This document shows, piece after piece, positions 22,155 through 29,359 of a stretch of 32,786 nt of DNA. Every line of letters begins with the position of its first letter. Positions within the stretch are counted from its first letter, which is position 1. Source of the DNA: an uncultured Clostridia bacterium (lineage in GTDB: Bacteria > Bacillota > Clostridia > Oscillospirales > Acutalibacteraceae). The notes beneath the pieces were generated by a model. That model saw only the letters and a list, made by a program, of their open reading frames with translations, was not told the DNA's origin and did not search any database. The position numbers were made by a program, and so were the translations under genes. The stretch spans positions 1 to 32,786 of the forward strand of contig CAMJJL010000023.1 of the NCBI GenBank assembly GCA_946406145.1. Reading direction: 5' to 3'.

Positions 22155-22448
22155 CGTACAATCAGCAGTTTACTAAAATACGAAGGAAGAGTTTATATCT
22201 ACTTGAACAGTCCGGCGATCAGCCGACAATTCCGAGTAGATGCCGCGAGAGAAGGTTTCACCTTGTCCGGTAACGGTGAGAGCGATATCTACGCGCTTAA
22301 CCACAACAAGACGATGAACACCGTCGGCTTCGTAGGACATGTTCTCTTCCACAACACCAGCCAAAATCTCGCGGACGGTACACCGGTGATCCGCGTGGAT
22401 TATGAAAAGTATATCGCCGGTGCCGATGATTACCATTACAAAAAATAG
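22152..22448 (+). CDS. Small protein of unknown function (98 aa from ACG, 81 aa from TTG)
   Basis: Reading from ACG: TRTISSLLKYEGRVYIYLNS, then PAISRQFRVDAAREGFTLSG, ending IRVDYEKYIAGADDYHYKK. The GRVYIYLNS segment, upstream of the first standard start (TTG, 22203), looks like real protein (a beta strand followed by an amphipathic helix), so the gene very likely extends to 22152. The pattern EGRVYIY..SxxISxxFxxDAxxEGFTL..GVGHVLFH resembles small proteins often found in Oscillospiraceae accessory regions; no function is known to me. It is the first gene after the SAM-like RNA and the head of a closely spaced run of four genes. Confidence 0.65.
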   Translation, partial: TRTISSLLKYEGRVYIYLNSPAISRQFRVDAAREGFTLSGNGESDIYALNHNKTMNTVGFVGHVLFHNTSQNLADGTPVIRVDYEKYIAGADDYHYKK

Positions 22449-22460
22449 GAGGGATTTTCT

Positions 22461-22748
22461 ATGGTAAAAGTATCTATTGATTTTAGAGTGACATTTCCAC
22501 CGGAGGAGGACATCCATGCAGAGGTGCCACGTTTCTACAAGTATTTCTCTGATCACGACGTCACCGTTCTCGACGAACGCTATGTCGGGCGTAACATAAT
22601 CTTTTCGGTGGAATGTAATAATCATCTCATCAATGCTCTGTCAGATCTCGTTGATAATATGATGACAGATACCGAGACGCTTGAGATGATTGTTGATCTG
22701 AAGCCGGAGGCTACCAAGGTACCTGTTCTCGGTACCGTGACCACATAA
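22461..22748 (+). CDS. Small acidic protein of unknown function (95 aa)
   Basis: Begins MVKVSIDFRVTFPPEEDIHAEVPRFYKYFSDHDVTVLDERYVG and ends LKPEATKVPVLGTVTT. Soluble, no signal peptide or membrane helix. Predicted alternation of strands and helices (VKVSIDFRVTF, HAEVPRFYKYFSDHD, IIFSVECNN, INALSDLVDNMM) suggests a small ferredoxin-like fold, an inference from pattern only. AGGAGGG lies upstream of the ATG. It starts 12 nt after the previous gene and ends 12 nt before the next, so it is cotranscribed with them. Confidence 0.75.
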   Translation: MVKVSIDFRVTFPPEEDIHAEVPRFYKYFSDHDVTVLDERYVGRNIIFSVECNNHLINALSDLVDNMMTDTETLEMIVDLKPEATKVPVLGTVTT

Positions 22749-22760
22749 ATGGAGGGCGCT

Positions 22761-23168
22761 ATGGAAACCATTATGAAGCCGGACATCGATGCGATCCGGC
22801 CCGATGATATCTTGTTCTTCCTCTTTGCCGAAGGAGGCGCCATGGGGAGCCCGGGCAGTATCGAGTTCGTGGTAAAATCCGATACCGGCATTATCCGCAA
22901 CATTTCATATTATCTGCCATTTCTGCCGAATCATATTACTAATGATGATATCGTCAGGCTGTTCCCTCCAATGGAGAATATCCGGCTTGAGATGTTCGGA
23001 GGCTGTACCGGCTTACCGGAAACTTGGCGATATATCAGCCTCGGTGCCGGTAATCACCTGTTTGTAAGAACAGAATACTATGATACTTTTTCACAACACA
23101 TGAAAGAAAAGTCTCCGTCAGAGATACACGGTTGTTGGTATGAAACTGCCGTAACAATCCTTTCATAA
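22761..23168 (+). CDS. Hypothetical protein (135 aa)
   Basis: Begins METIMKPDIDAIRPDDILFFLFAEGGAMGSPGSIEFVVKSDTG. Soluble, with a GSPG turn and a C-terminal CWYETAVTIL segment. I chose the ATG at 22761: GGAGG (22751-22755) precedes it, while the alternative ATG at 22749 overlaps that same site. It continues the small-gene run with 12 nt spacing. Not recognised; no catalytic motif seen. Confidence 0.72.
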   Translation: METIMKPDIDAIRPDDILFFLFAEGGAMGSPGSIEFVVKSDTGIIRNISYYLPFLPNHITNDDIVRLFPPMENIRLEMFGGCTGLPETWRYISLGAGNHLFVRTEYYDTFSQHMKEKSPSEIHGCWYETAVTILS

Positions 23169-23189
23169 ACAGCACAAGGAGGTGCTGAT

Positions 23190-23708
23190 ATGTTATTTGA
23201 TGACGACGATTTCGTTGACGAGTATCTCGAGTATAAAATCTTTGAAAAAAGTCTGAAGGAATCTGAGGCAAAAAGAAAAGCACGGCAAGGCAAGCCGACA
23301 TCGCCGCCTCCGATGAGGATGACGAAGAAGTCCTCGGACTTAGGCTGTGGTGGCTGGATCGCGCTGATTTGTGTCGTGATTGCGGCTATATCTATCTTCG
23401 GCTCATGTGAGAACAGGCATAAGAGCTCTTACAACGGCACCTCTCGCAGCAGTTACAGTTCATCAAGCCGCAGTTATTCATCCGGCTACAACTCATCATC
23501 CAACAGTAAAGCATATTCAAGCACTAAACCTTCCTCGGGAAGTACCGTCAAGTCTTACTCGGGGAACAGCAGCAAATCTAAGAGCACTTCCGACCCTTAT
23601 GATGCTAAGTCCTATGCTCATCCGGAGGATCTGTATTACGATTATCCCGATGATTTCTGGGATTATGAGGATGCGGAGGATTATTGGGAGGAGCATCAAG
23701 ATAATTGA
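23190..23708 (+). CDS. Single-pass membrane protein with serine-rich extracellular region
   Basis: A 172-residue protein. It starts with an acidic, then basic cytoplasmic segment (FDDDDFVDEYLEYKIFEKSL and KESEAKRKARQGK), has one hydrophobic segment (GGWIALICVVIAAISIFGSC, about residues 53-72), a long Ser/Tyr/Lys-rich low-complexity region (SSYSSSSRSYSSGYNSSSNS), and an acidic aromatic end (YYDYPDDFWDYEDAEDYWEE). The SIFGSC placement is not a lipobox at the N-terminus. AAGGAGG precedes the ATG. It is last of the run behind the SAM-like RNA; a new promoter for the next gene overlaps its final codons. Function unknown. Confidence 0.75.
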   Translation: MLFDDDDFVDEYLEYKIFEKSLKESEAKRKARQGKPTSPPPMRMTKKSSDLGCGGWIALICVVIAAISIFGSCENRHKSSYNGTSRSSYSSSSRSYSSGYNSSSNSKAYSSTKPSSGSTVKSYSGNSSKSKSTSDPYDAKSYAHPEDLYYDYPDDFWDYEDAEDYWEEHQDN

Positions 23709-23732
23709 CAGTAGCCAAAACCCTGCTATAAT
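23705..23732 (+). promoter_or_regulatory. Sigma-A promoter of the Nudix-yaaA group
   Basis: TTGACA (23705-23710), 16-nt spacer, TATAAT (23727-23732): both hexamers match consensus exactly. The -35 overlaps the stop codon of the preceding gene. Confidence 0.82.
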
Positions 23733-23769
23733 TGTACTCATAGAAACGTGATTGAATGAGAGGAATAAC

Positions 23770-24180
23770 ATGACCGAAGTAGTAGCGGCGCTGATATGGG
23801 ATGGGGATCGGTTCCTGATCTGTCAGCGGCCGGCGCATAAGGCGCGTGGATTATTATGGGAATATGTCGGCGGGAAGGTTGAGGCTGGAGAGACAAAGCA
23901 AGCGGCGCTCATCCGGGAGTGTCGTGAGGAGTTAGGTATTACTATATCAGTTGGCGACGTCTTTATGGATGTAGTGCATGAGTACCCCGACATCACCGTC
24001 CACTTGACCTTGTTCCATGCTGAGATCACCGATGGTACGATCCAGCTATTGGAGCATAACGCCGTCGCATGGATCACACCCGATGAGATCCCAAACTATG
24101 ATTTCTGCCCGGCGGACAAGGATATCAACGAGAGAATCCAAGCTGAAAATTTCGTGCAGATGGCAGGTGAATCAAAATGA
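23770..24180 (+). CDS. Nudix hydrolase, MutT-like
   Basis: A 136-residue Nudix protein. The Nudix box is intact: GGKVEAGETKQAALIRECREELGI (G-x5-E-x7-REUxEExGU pattern) at about residues 33-56. The start MTEVVAALIWDGDRFLICQRPAHKARGLLWEYVGG matches MutT-type (8-oxo-dGTP / dNTP-sanitising) enzymes, though substrate cannot be fixed from sequence. The ATG has GAGAGG upstream; an earlier TTG in frame has no site. It overlaps yaaA as ATGA, so the two are translationally coupled; with YaaA this makes an oxidative-damage-themed pair. Confidence 0.93.
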   Translation: MTEVVAALIWDGDRFLICQRPAHKARGLLWEYVGGKVEAGETKQAALIRECREELGITISVGDVFMDVVHEYPDITVHLTLFHAEITDGTIQLLEHNAVAWITPDEIPNYDFCPADKDINERIQAENFVQMAGESK

Positions 24181-24947
24181 GGATCATCATCTCTCCCGCA
24201 AAGCAGATGCGTGTCGACACCGATACGCTCGCGTGTCCGGATTTGCCCGTCTTTCTTGAGAAAGCCACCGTTCTCAAAGACTATCTGAACAGCTTGTCTT
24301 ATGACGAGCAGAAAAAAATCTGGGCGTGTAACGATAAAATCGCAAGTGAGAATCATGAGCGATTCGCGCATATGGATCTGCATAAGAATCTCACGCCGGC
24401 GCTGCTCGCTTACGATGGAATCCAGTACACCTATATGGCGCCGTCGGTATTTGAGGACGCGTACTTCGATTATGTGCAGGAGCGCCTGCGTATTCTTTCG
24501 GGCTTTTACGGAGTGCTGAAGCCGCTGGACGGAGTGATTCCCTATCGTTTGGAAATGCAGGCAAAAGCATCGGTGAACGGCTTTAAAAATCTATATGATT
24601 TCTGGGGCGATTCTTTGTATCGTGAGGTGCTTTCAGAGGACAGGGTCATTATCAACCTTACGTCAAGAGAGTATTCGAAATGTATCGAAAAATATCTGCA
24701 GCCACAGGATACATACATCACCGTCGTGTTCGGCGATCTGAACCATGACAAGGTTGTGACCAAGGGCGTATACGCGAAGATGGCACGCGGCGAAATGGTA
24801 CGGTTTATGGCTGAGATCGGCGCGCAGCATCCCGAACAGATCAAAGCCTTTGATCTGGGATATCGGTTCGATGAAAAGCGCTCAACGGATACGGAGTTTG
24901 TCTTTATCCGTAACGTGGACAAATCACACACTGAGGAAAGAACATGA
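24177..24947 (+). CDS. yaaA: Peroxide stress protein YaaA (UPF0246)
   Basis: A 256-residue protein with YaaA family signatures: start MRIIISPAKQM, the AYDGIQYTYM motif, RILSGFYGVLKPLDGVIPYRLEM, NLTSREYSK, and VVTKGVYAKMARGEMVRFM. YaaA limits intracellular unincorporated iron during peroxide stress in E. coli and has a DNA-binding helix-hairpin-helix-like region. Length matches. Its start overlaps the Nudix stop by 4 nt. Its end overlaps an ATG at 24944 that may begin the next frame. Confidence 0.95.
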   Translation: MRIIISPAKQMRVDTDTLACPDLPVFLEKATVLKDYLNSLSYDEQKKIWACNDKIASENHERFAHMDLHKNLTPALLAYDGIQYTYMAPSVFEDAYFDYVQERLRILSGFYGVLKPLDGVIPYRLEMQAKASVNGFKNLYDFWGDSLYREVLSEDRVIINLTSREYSKCIEKYLQPQDTYITVVFGDLNHDKVVTKGVYAKMARGEMVRFMAEIGAQHPEQIKAFDLGYRFDEKRSTDTEFVFIRNVDKSHTEERT

Positions 24948-25006
24948 AACCATGCTTTCCGAGATTGTTTTTTAGGTTAGAAAGAGCTGATAACGGAGCG
25001 AGCAAA

Positions 25007-25975
25007 ATGACATTTTCAGAAGCGCTGAAAAGCGGTAATATAGAAAACATCAGAAGATTCCCGAAGCCGGATGTGCATAATCATTTTGTGCTCGGCGGGA
25101 GCAGGGATTATATTTTCCAAAAAACGGGAGTTGAAATCAAGCCGATCACAAAACCGCTGAATTCCATGAACGAGATGGATGCTTGGAGTAGCCAATATAT
25201 AGGGAATCGCTTCAATAATTCAGAAGGACGCAAACTGTTGATAGAAGCAGCCTTTGCACAGGCAAAATCGGACGGTGTTACCGTTCTGGAGATCGGCGAG
25301 GACGTTTGGGGACTGAGCGAGTTTTTCAACAATGATATCAGAGAATTGATCGCGGCTTTTCAAGAGGCGAATGAAATGATCTCGCCTGAGATCGAACTGC
25401 GCCTGCAGATCGGCTTGTCGCGTCATTGTCCCATCGATTATCTGGAGAACTGTCTGAAACACTTTTGGGGACATAAGGAGTTTTATTCGATCGATCTATA
25501 CGGCGATGAGCTGGCGCAGCCGATCGAAAACTTCATCCCGATATACAGGAAAGCCGAGGAAAACGGCTTAGTGCTGAAGGCGCACGTCGGCGAATGGGGC
25601 ACGGCACAGGATATCTTGACAGCTGTCAAAACCCTGCACCTCGACGAAGTGCAGCACGGCATCGCCGTTGTCCGGGATGAAAGCGTTGTGGGTTTCCTTA
25701 TAGAAAACAAGATCAGGCTGAACATCACACCTTCGAGCAATGTCCTATTGGGGCGTGTTCCCGATATGGCGCACCACCCGATCGCCGAACTGTACCGTAA
25801 AGGTGTGAACGTCACGATCAACTCCGACGATGTGCTGATCTTCGATTCCGATGTTTCAAAAGAGTATTTGCGTTTGTATCAGTCGGGCTGCCTGACAGCG
25901 GATGAGCTGGACGATATCAGAATGAATGGATTGAGGGATCAAAATGAATGTTCAAATCAAAAAAGCCTACGCTGA
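25007..25975 (+). CDS. Adenosine deaminase-like metal-dependent hydrolase
   Basis: A 322-residue amidohydrolase of the adenosine/adenine deaminase family. Expected active-site positions are present: HNHF (zinc HxH) at about residue 25, KAHVGEWG (the His and catalytic Glu of the HAGE motif), DEVQHGI, NITPSSNVLLG, and NSDDVLIFDS (the Asp pair). So it should be catalytically competent; adenosine is the likeliest substrate but adenine or a modified base is possible. I start it at ATG 25007 where the family homology begins; the frame also opens at 24944, overlapping yaaA as ATGA, and that start would add 21 residues. Its 3' end overlaps the next gene by 32 nt. Confidence 0.85.
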   Translation: MTFSEALKSGNIENIRRFPKPDVHNHFVLGGSRDYIFQKTGVEIKPITKPLNSMNEMDAWSSQYIGNRFNNSEGRKLLIEAAFAQAKSDGVTVLEIGEDVWGLSEFFNNDIRELIAAFQEANEMISPEIELRLQIGLSRHCPIDYLENCLKHFWGHKEFYSIDLYGDELAQPIENFIPIYRKAEENGLVLKAHVGEWGTAQDILTAVKTLHLDEVQHGIAVVRDESVVGFLIENKIRLNITPSSNVLLGRVPDMAHHPIAELYRKGVNVTINSDDVLIFDSDVSKEYLRLYQSGCLTADELDDIRMNGLRDQNECSNQKSLR

Positions 25976-26387
25976 AAGCTCGGAAGCTATCGCAATAATG
26001 GCAGTAAAGATGTGGACGAGCCATACGGTTGAAGAATTGGCGGAAGGTTTTGCTAAAGCCGTCAACGATCCCGACAGTGCGGTGTTTATTATGACGGACG
26101 ACAACAAAGCTGTAGGATTCGCTCAGTGCGGACTGCGACATGATTATGTCGAAGGAACCCAAAGCAGTCCGGTCGGTTATCTTGAAGGGATCTTTGTGGA
26201 GGAACCTTACCGAAAGCAGGGCTGTGCCAAACAGCTTTTGGCTCGCTGTGAAGAATGGGCGCGGGGGAAAGGCTGTTCGGAGTTCGGGAGCGACTGCGAG
26301 CTGGATAACGAGCTCAGCCGACAGTTCCATCTCGGAGCAGGCTTCCGGGAAGCGAACAGGATCATCTGCTTTACGAAGAATTTGTAA
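25944..26387 (+). CDS. GNAT acetyltransferase, AAC(6')-I-like
   Basis: A 147-residue GNAT protein. The segment DYVEGTQSSPVGYLEGIFVEEPYRKQGCAKQLL contains the acetyl-CoA loop (here RKQGCA) and the SPVGYLEGI block typical of aminoglycoside 6'-N-acetyltransferases of the AAC(6')-Ig/Ih type. The ending GCSEFGSDCELDNELSRQFHLGAGFREANRIICFTKNL follows the same pattern (FASDxxLDNxxSxxxHxxLGFxET). It may modify aminoglycosides or an unknown amine; resistance cannot be asserted from sequence. It starts inside the 3' end of the deaminase gene, so it is probably translationally coupled. Confidence 0.85.
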   Translation: MNVQIKKAYAESSEAIAIMAVKMWTSHTVEELAEGFAKAVNDPDSAVFIMTDDNKAVGFAQCGLRHDYVEGTQSSPVGYLEGIFVEEPYRKQGCAKQLLARCEEWARGKGCSEFGSDCELDNELSRQFHLGAGFREANRIICFTKNL

Positions 26388-26402
26388 ATGGAAGGAACTT
26401 CC

Positions 26403-26540
26403 ATGAATTATCCGTATGAAAACGAAGTCCGTGAGCGCCGGGGCAATACCACGGCTTACCGAGAGAGCGGGCAGCGTGCGGTAAATGAGTACATCAGCAA
26501 GTGCATCAAGAATGATTGCAGCCGGGCGAGTGAATCATGA
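26403..26540 (+). pseudogene. Short ORF resembling a TipAS-domain fragment (45 aa)
   Basis: Begins MNYPYENEVRERRGNTTAYRESGQRAV and ends KCIKNDCSRASES. The first part looks like the opening of TipAS effector domains of MerR-type regulators (pattern YExEVRERWGxTxAYRES), but the DNA-binding domain and the rest of the domain are absent. GGAAGGA precedes the ATG, so it could be translated. I judge it a remnant; it could also be a genuine small protein. Confidence 0.45.
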
Positions 26541-26562
26541 TTGTATTTGAGGAGGGTTCGGT

Positions 26563-27099
26563 ATGTCACGCTTTGTAGTATTCGACGTGGAAACGCCGAA
26601 CCGATACAACAATCGAATGAGCGCCATCGGCATCGCTGTGGTCGAGGACGGTGTGATCGTCAACGAGTATTACTCCCTCGTCGATCCGGAACAGCCCTTT
26701 GATTATTTCAACACACGCCTCACGGGTATCAGCGAAGAAACGGTCATAGGCGCGCCGACCTTCCCGGAGCTTTGGGAGAGGATCGAGCCGCTGTTCTCAA
26801 GCGGTCTGCTCGTGGCGCACAATGCCGTGTTCGATATGGGTGTGCTTAAAAAGTGCCTGCGCGATTACGGGATCGACTGGAGGCCGTATGTGCGCTATAT
26901 CTGCACGGTTCAGATGGGCAGACGACTGCTCCCCGGCATCAGCCACAAGCTCAACGATATGTGCGAGCATTACGGCATCTCTCTCAGCCACCATCAGGCT
27001 GACAGCGACAGCCGCGCCTGCGCCGAGATCCTGTTGCACTATTTAGATGAGGGAGCGGACGTCAGGCAGTACATAAGGACTTGCTCACTGAACAAGTGA
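26563..27099 (+). CDS. DnaQ-like 3'-5' exonuclease
   Basis: A 178-residue DEDDh exonuclease. Motif I is FVVFDVETPN, motif II LLVAHNAVFDMGVLKKCL, and motif III HHQADSDSRACAEILLHYL; all four acidic residues and the histidine are present. Such proteins act as proofreading subunits or free-standing nucleases; this one lacks polymerase or BRCT domains, so it is free-standing. GGAGGG precedes the ATG. Immediately downstream lies an array of palindromes (27108-27169). Confidence 0.92.
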   Translation: MSRFVVFDVETPNRYNNRMSAIGIAVVEDGVIVNEYYSLVDPEQPFDYFNTRLTGISEETVIGAPTFPELWERIEPLFSSGLLVAHNAVFDMGVLKKCLRDYGIDWRPYVRYICTVQMGRRLLPGISHKLNDMCEHYGISLSHHQADSDSRACAEILLHYLDEGADVRQYIRTCSLNK

Positions 27100-27107
27100 T
27101 AGATAAC

Positions 27108-27169
27108 ACGCAATTATTGCGTATAATCTTTTGAAAAAACACGCAATTTTTGCGTAAACTTCTTGCGTA
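27108..27169. promoter_or_regulatory. Operator-like array of ACGCAAT.ATTGCGT palindromes over a -10
   Basis: ACGCAATTATTGCGT (27108-27122) and ACGCAATTTTTGCGT (27141-27155) are 15-bp palindromes whose starts lie 33 bp apart, about three helical turns. A third half-site, TTGCGTA, is at 27163-27169. TATAAT at 27122-27127 abuts the first palindrome. This has the look of a repressor-controlled promoter for the genes that follow. Confidence 0.65.
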
Positions 27170-27186
27170 TTTCTTCCTTTTGTGGT

Positions 27187-27336
27187 GAGAAGACGGTGGA
27201 GTATGAAGGCAAGACCTATTCGCTCACCGGGCTTGCCAAACAGCTGTCCGGGAAGAAGTATGCTGTAGCAGGCCCGCGATTCTTCAAGTACAACGGCGAG
27301 TGGCTCATCGACATCCGGCATAGGTTGGGAGTGTAA
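27187..27336 (+). pseudogene. Fragment of an unrecognised gene
   Basis: An open frame reads EKTVEYEGKTYSLTGLAKQL, then SGKKYAVAGPRFFKYNGEWLIDIRH, and stops at 27336. It has convincing protein-like composition but no start codon with a ribosome binding site; GTG at 27196 is the only candidate. It looks like the C-terminal domain of a larger protein whose N-terminal part is missing. Not identified. Confidence 0.45.
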
Positions 27337-27387
27337 TTCCGGCAGACAAAGGGATCAGCAAGCGGATCGCGGCAAAGCACGGACATC

Positions 27388-28164
27388 ATGAATGATAAAA
27401 TGAACAATGAACAAACCGAAAGAAGAATATGCGAGGCGATCTGTCAAAGCGAGGGCATCAAAGCCCGTGAGATCGCCCGAAAGCTCGACCTCGACCGCAA
27501 CACGGTGAACCATGTCCTGTACAATTCGCCGCTGCTCAGAGAGCTGTGCTATCAGGACGCGTCCTACCGCTGGCACGGAATCATCCGCCAGTCAAGACCT
27601 CATGCGGGCTTGTACGATTTCTCAGGCTACTATGCCTCTGTCGCCGAATTCCTCGAGCTGACCGAGGACGAATGGATGAACAGGATGACCGAGGGCTGTA
27701 AAAGGATCGGTCGGAATCTGAACGATACGCGAGGCCTGCTCCATTCCTTCCGCGACTGCCGTGGGCAAATGGTGGGACTGTTCCATGACCTGCGCGAGAT
27801 GATGGGCGAAAGCTGTCTTGATTGGGAGATCGCCTTTGAGTTCCGCTTGAAGCGTGCGCGCTATGTGCGGATCTACGCGGATGTTCTGGTCATCACCGAG
27901 AACCGCGTGTTCTCGCTGGAATTCAAGATGAAGGACAAGGTCGACCCCGACGAGGTGTCTCAGGCAGCTAAGTATCTGCCGTATCTGGAGATCGTGTTCG
28001 GCACGGACTATGAGGTGATCCCGGCGCTTGTACTCACCACGGCGAGCGAGCTGTTTGAGTTCGCGTCGATCGGCAAGAGCAATTTCATCCTCCCTGTTTG
28101 CTCGGGAGATATGCTCTTCAATGTGTTCGACGAGTATCTGGGATTCCTCTCAGATGACGAATGA
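27388..28164 (+). CDS. Winged-helix protein with PD-(D/E)XK-like nuclease domain
   Basis: A 258-residue protein. Residues about 10-70 form a winged helix: ICEAICQSEGIKAREIARKLDLDRNTVNHVLYNSPLL, then a YRWHG wing. The C-terminal half has the spacing of a PD-(D/E)XK nuclease core: FRLKRARYVRIYADVLVI (motif Asp), then VFSLEFKMKDKVD (ExK), then helix DEVSQAAKYLPYLEIVFG. Proteins that recognise DNA or RNA by a winged helix and cleave it, or former nucleases used as scaffolds, share this layout; assignment is from motif spacing only. There is no clear ribosome binding site. It lies downstream of the palindromic operator array and may be its target or its regulator. Confidence 0.6.
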   Translation: MNDKMNNEQTERRICEAICQSEGIKAREIARKLDLDRNTVNHVLYNSPLLRELCYQDASYRWHGIIRQSRPHAGLYDFSGYYASVAEFLELTEDEWMNRMTEGCKRIGRNLNDTRGLLHSFRDCRGQMVGLFHDLREMMGESCLDWEIAFEFRLKRARYVRIYADVLVITENRVFSLEFKMKDKVDPDEVSQAAKYLPYLEIVFGTDYEVIPALVLTTASELFEFASIGKSNFILPVCSGDMLFNVFDEYLGFLSDDE

Positions 28165-28198
28165 TAAAGGAACAATAAGGGTGAATTGAGGTTAATCA

Positions 28199-28987
28199 AT
28201 GAGTAACAACACATTCTTGGAAAACTATTATAGCGGATATGATGAAGAGGGAAGGCTCGAAAACAACCGCGTCGGCATGGTGGAATATCTCACCACGCGC
28301 CGGTATCTTGATCCTCTGTTGACCGCAGACTGTAAGATCGCCGAGATCGGCGCAGGCACAGGCAGATACAGCGTTACACTCGCCAAAGAGGGATACGACG
28401 TCACAGCTGTGGAGCTGGTGCAGCACAATCTGGATATCCTTACCGGTAAGCTCGACGGCAGTGAGAATATCAATATGTACCTTGGTAACGCGCTCGATCT
28501 GCATATGCTCGGGGACAACACCTATGACGTCACGCTCCTACTCGGCCCGATGTATCACCTGTATTCCGAGGAGGATAAGATCGTCGCGCTCAGAGAGGTC
28601 GTCAGGATCACGAAGCCGGGCGGTCATATTCTGGTCGCATATTGCATGAATGAAGCGACGGTGATCCAGTATGTGTTCGGGTGCAATCAGCTTCGATCGG
28701 TCATGGAATTGAATATGCTCACAGACGATTGGAAGTGCGTCAGTGAACCGAAAGACCTTTTTGAAATGATTCGAACAGAGGACATCGAGCGACTGAATGC
28801 TGCTGTCCCGGTCGAGCGGGTGAAGCTCGTCGCCACAGACGGCGCAAGCCGCTATATCCGCGAGTATCTGGAAGAAATGGACGATTCGACATTCGACAAA
28901 TGGCTGTCCTATCATTTCGCGACCTGCGAGAGGCAGGATCTGATCGGCGCGACCAATCACAGCTTGGATATATTGAAGAAACGATAA
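28199..28987 (+). CDS. Class I SAM-dependent methyltransferase
   Basis: A 262-residue Rossmann-fold methyltransferase. Motif I is KIAEIGAGTGRYSVTLA (about residues 45-61), followed by DVTAVELVQHNLDIL (acidic residue binding the SAM ribose), NAL.LHMLGDNTYDVTLLLGPMYHL (motif IV region), and the REVVRITKPGGHILVAYCM segment. The substrate is unknown; the family includes small-molecule and ubiquinone-type methylases. GAGG precedes the ATG at moderate spacing. Followed after 19 nt by the DUF1801 gene. Confidence 0.88.
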   Translation: MSNNTFLENYYSGYDEEGRLENNRVGMVEYLTTRRYLDPLLTADCKIAEIGAGTGRYSVTLAKEGYDVTAVELVQHNLDILTGKLDGSENINMYLGNALDLHMLGDNTYDVTLLLGPMYHLYSEEDKIVALREVVRITKPGGHILVAYCMNEATVIQYVFGCNQLRSVMELNMLTDDWKCVSEPKDLFEMIRTEDIERLNAAVPVERVKLVATDGASRYIREYLEEMDDSTFDKWLSYHFATCERQDLIGATNHSLDILKKR

Positions 28988-29006
28988 GACTGCAAAGAGG
29001 CGCAAC

Positions 29007-29345
29007 ATGACCATCTCAGATTATATCAATGAACAGGATGAGGCGATCCGTCCGCGTTTGCTTCAGGTTTACAATGCCATCCGCACGGCGATCCCCGACG
29101 CGGAGGAATGTATCTCATGGCAGATGCCGACCTTTAGAAAAGGCAGGAACATCATTCATTTTGCCGCGTATAAAAAGCACATCGGGCTCTACCCCGGGCC
29201 TCAAACGGTGGAGGGATTCGCCGATCAGCTCAATGGATATAAGACAAGCAAGGGCGCGATCCAATTCCCTCACGATCAGGAGATCCCGCTCGATCTGATC
29301 GCTCAGATCGCGAAGCGGAGTTACAAGATAAATACCAAACAGTGA
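29007..29345 (+). CDS. DUF1801 protein (YdhG-like)
   Basis: A 112-residue protein with DUF1801 features: MTISDYINEQDEAIRPRLLQVYNAIRTAIPDAEECISWQMPTFRKGRNIIHFAAYKKHIGLYPG. The fold is like that of YdhG, described as an iron-chaperone-like (frataxin-type) protein in B. subtilis; function here is unproven. AGAGGCG precedes the ATG. The next gene's upstream GTG overlaps this stop (GTGA), though its better start is 29360. Confidence 0.88.
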   Translation: MTISDYINEQDEAIRPRLLQVYNAIRTAIPDAEECISWQMPTFRKGRNIIHFAAYKKHIGLYPGPQTVEGFADQLNGYKTSKGAIQFPHDQEIPLDLIAQIAKRSYKINTKQ

Positions 29346-29359
29346 GGGGCAAATTTGAC

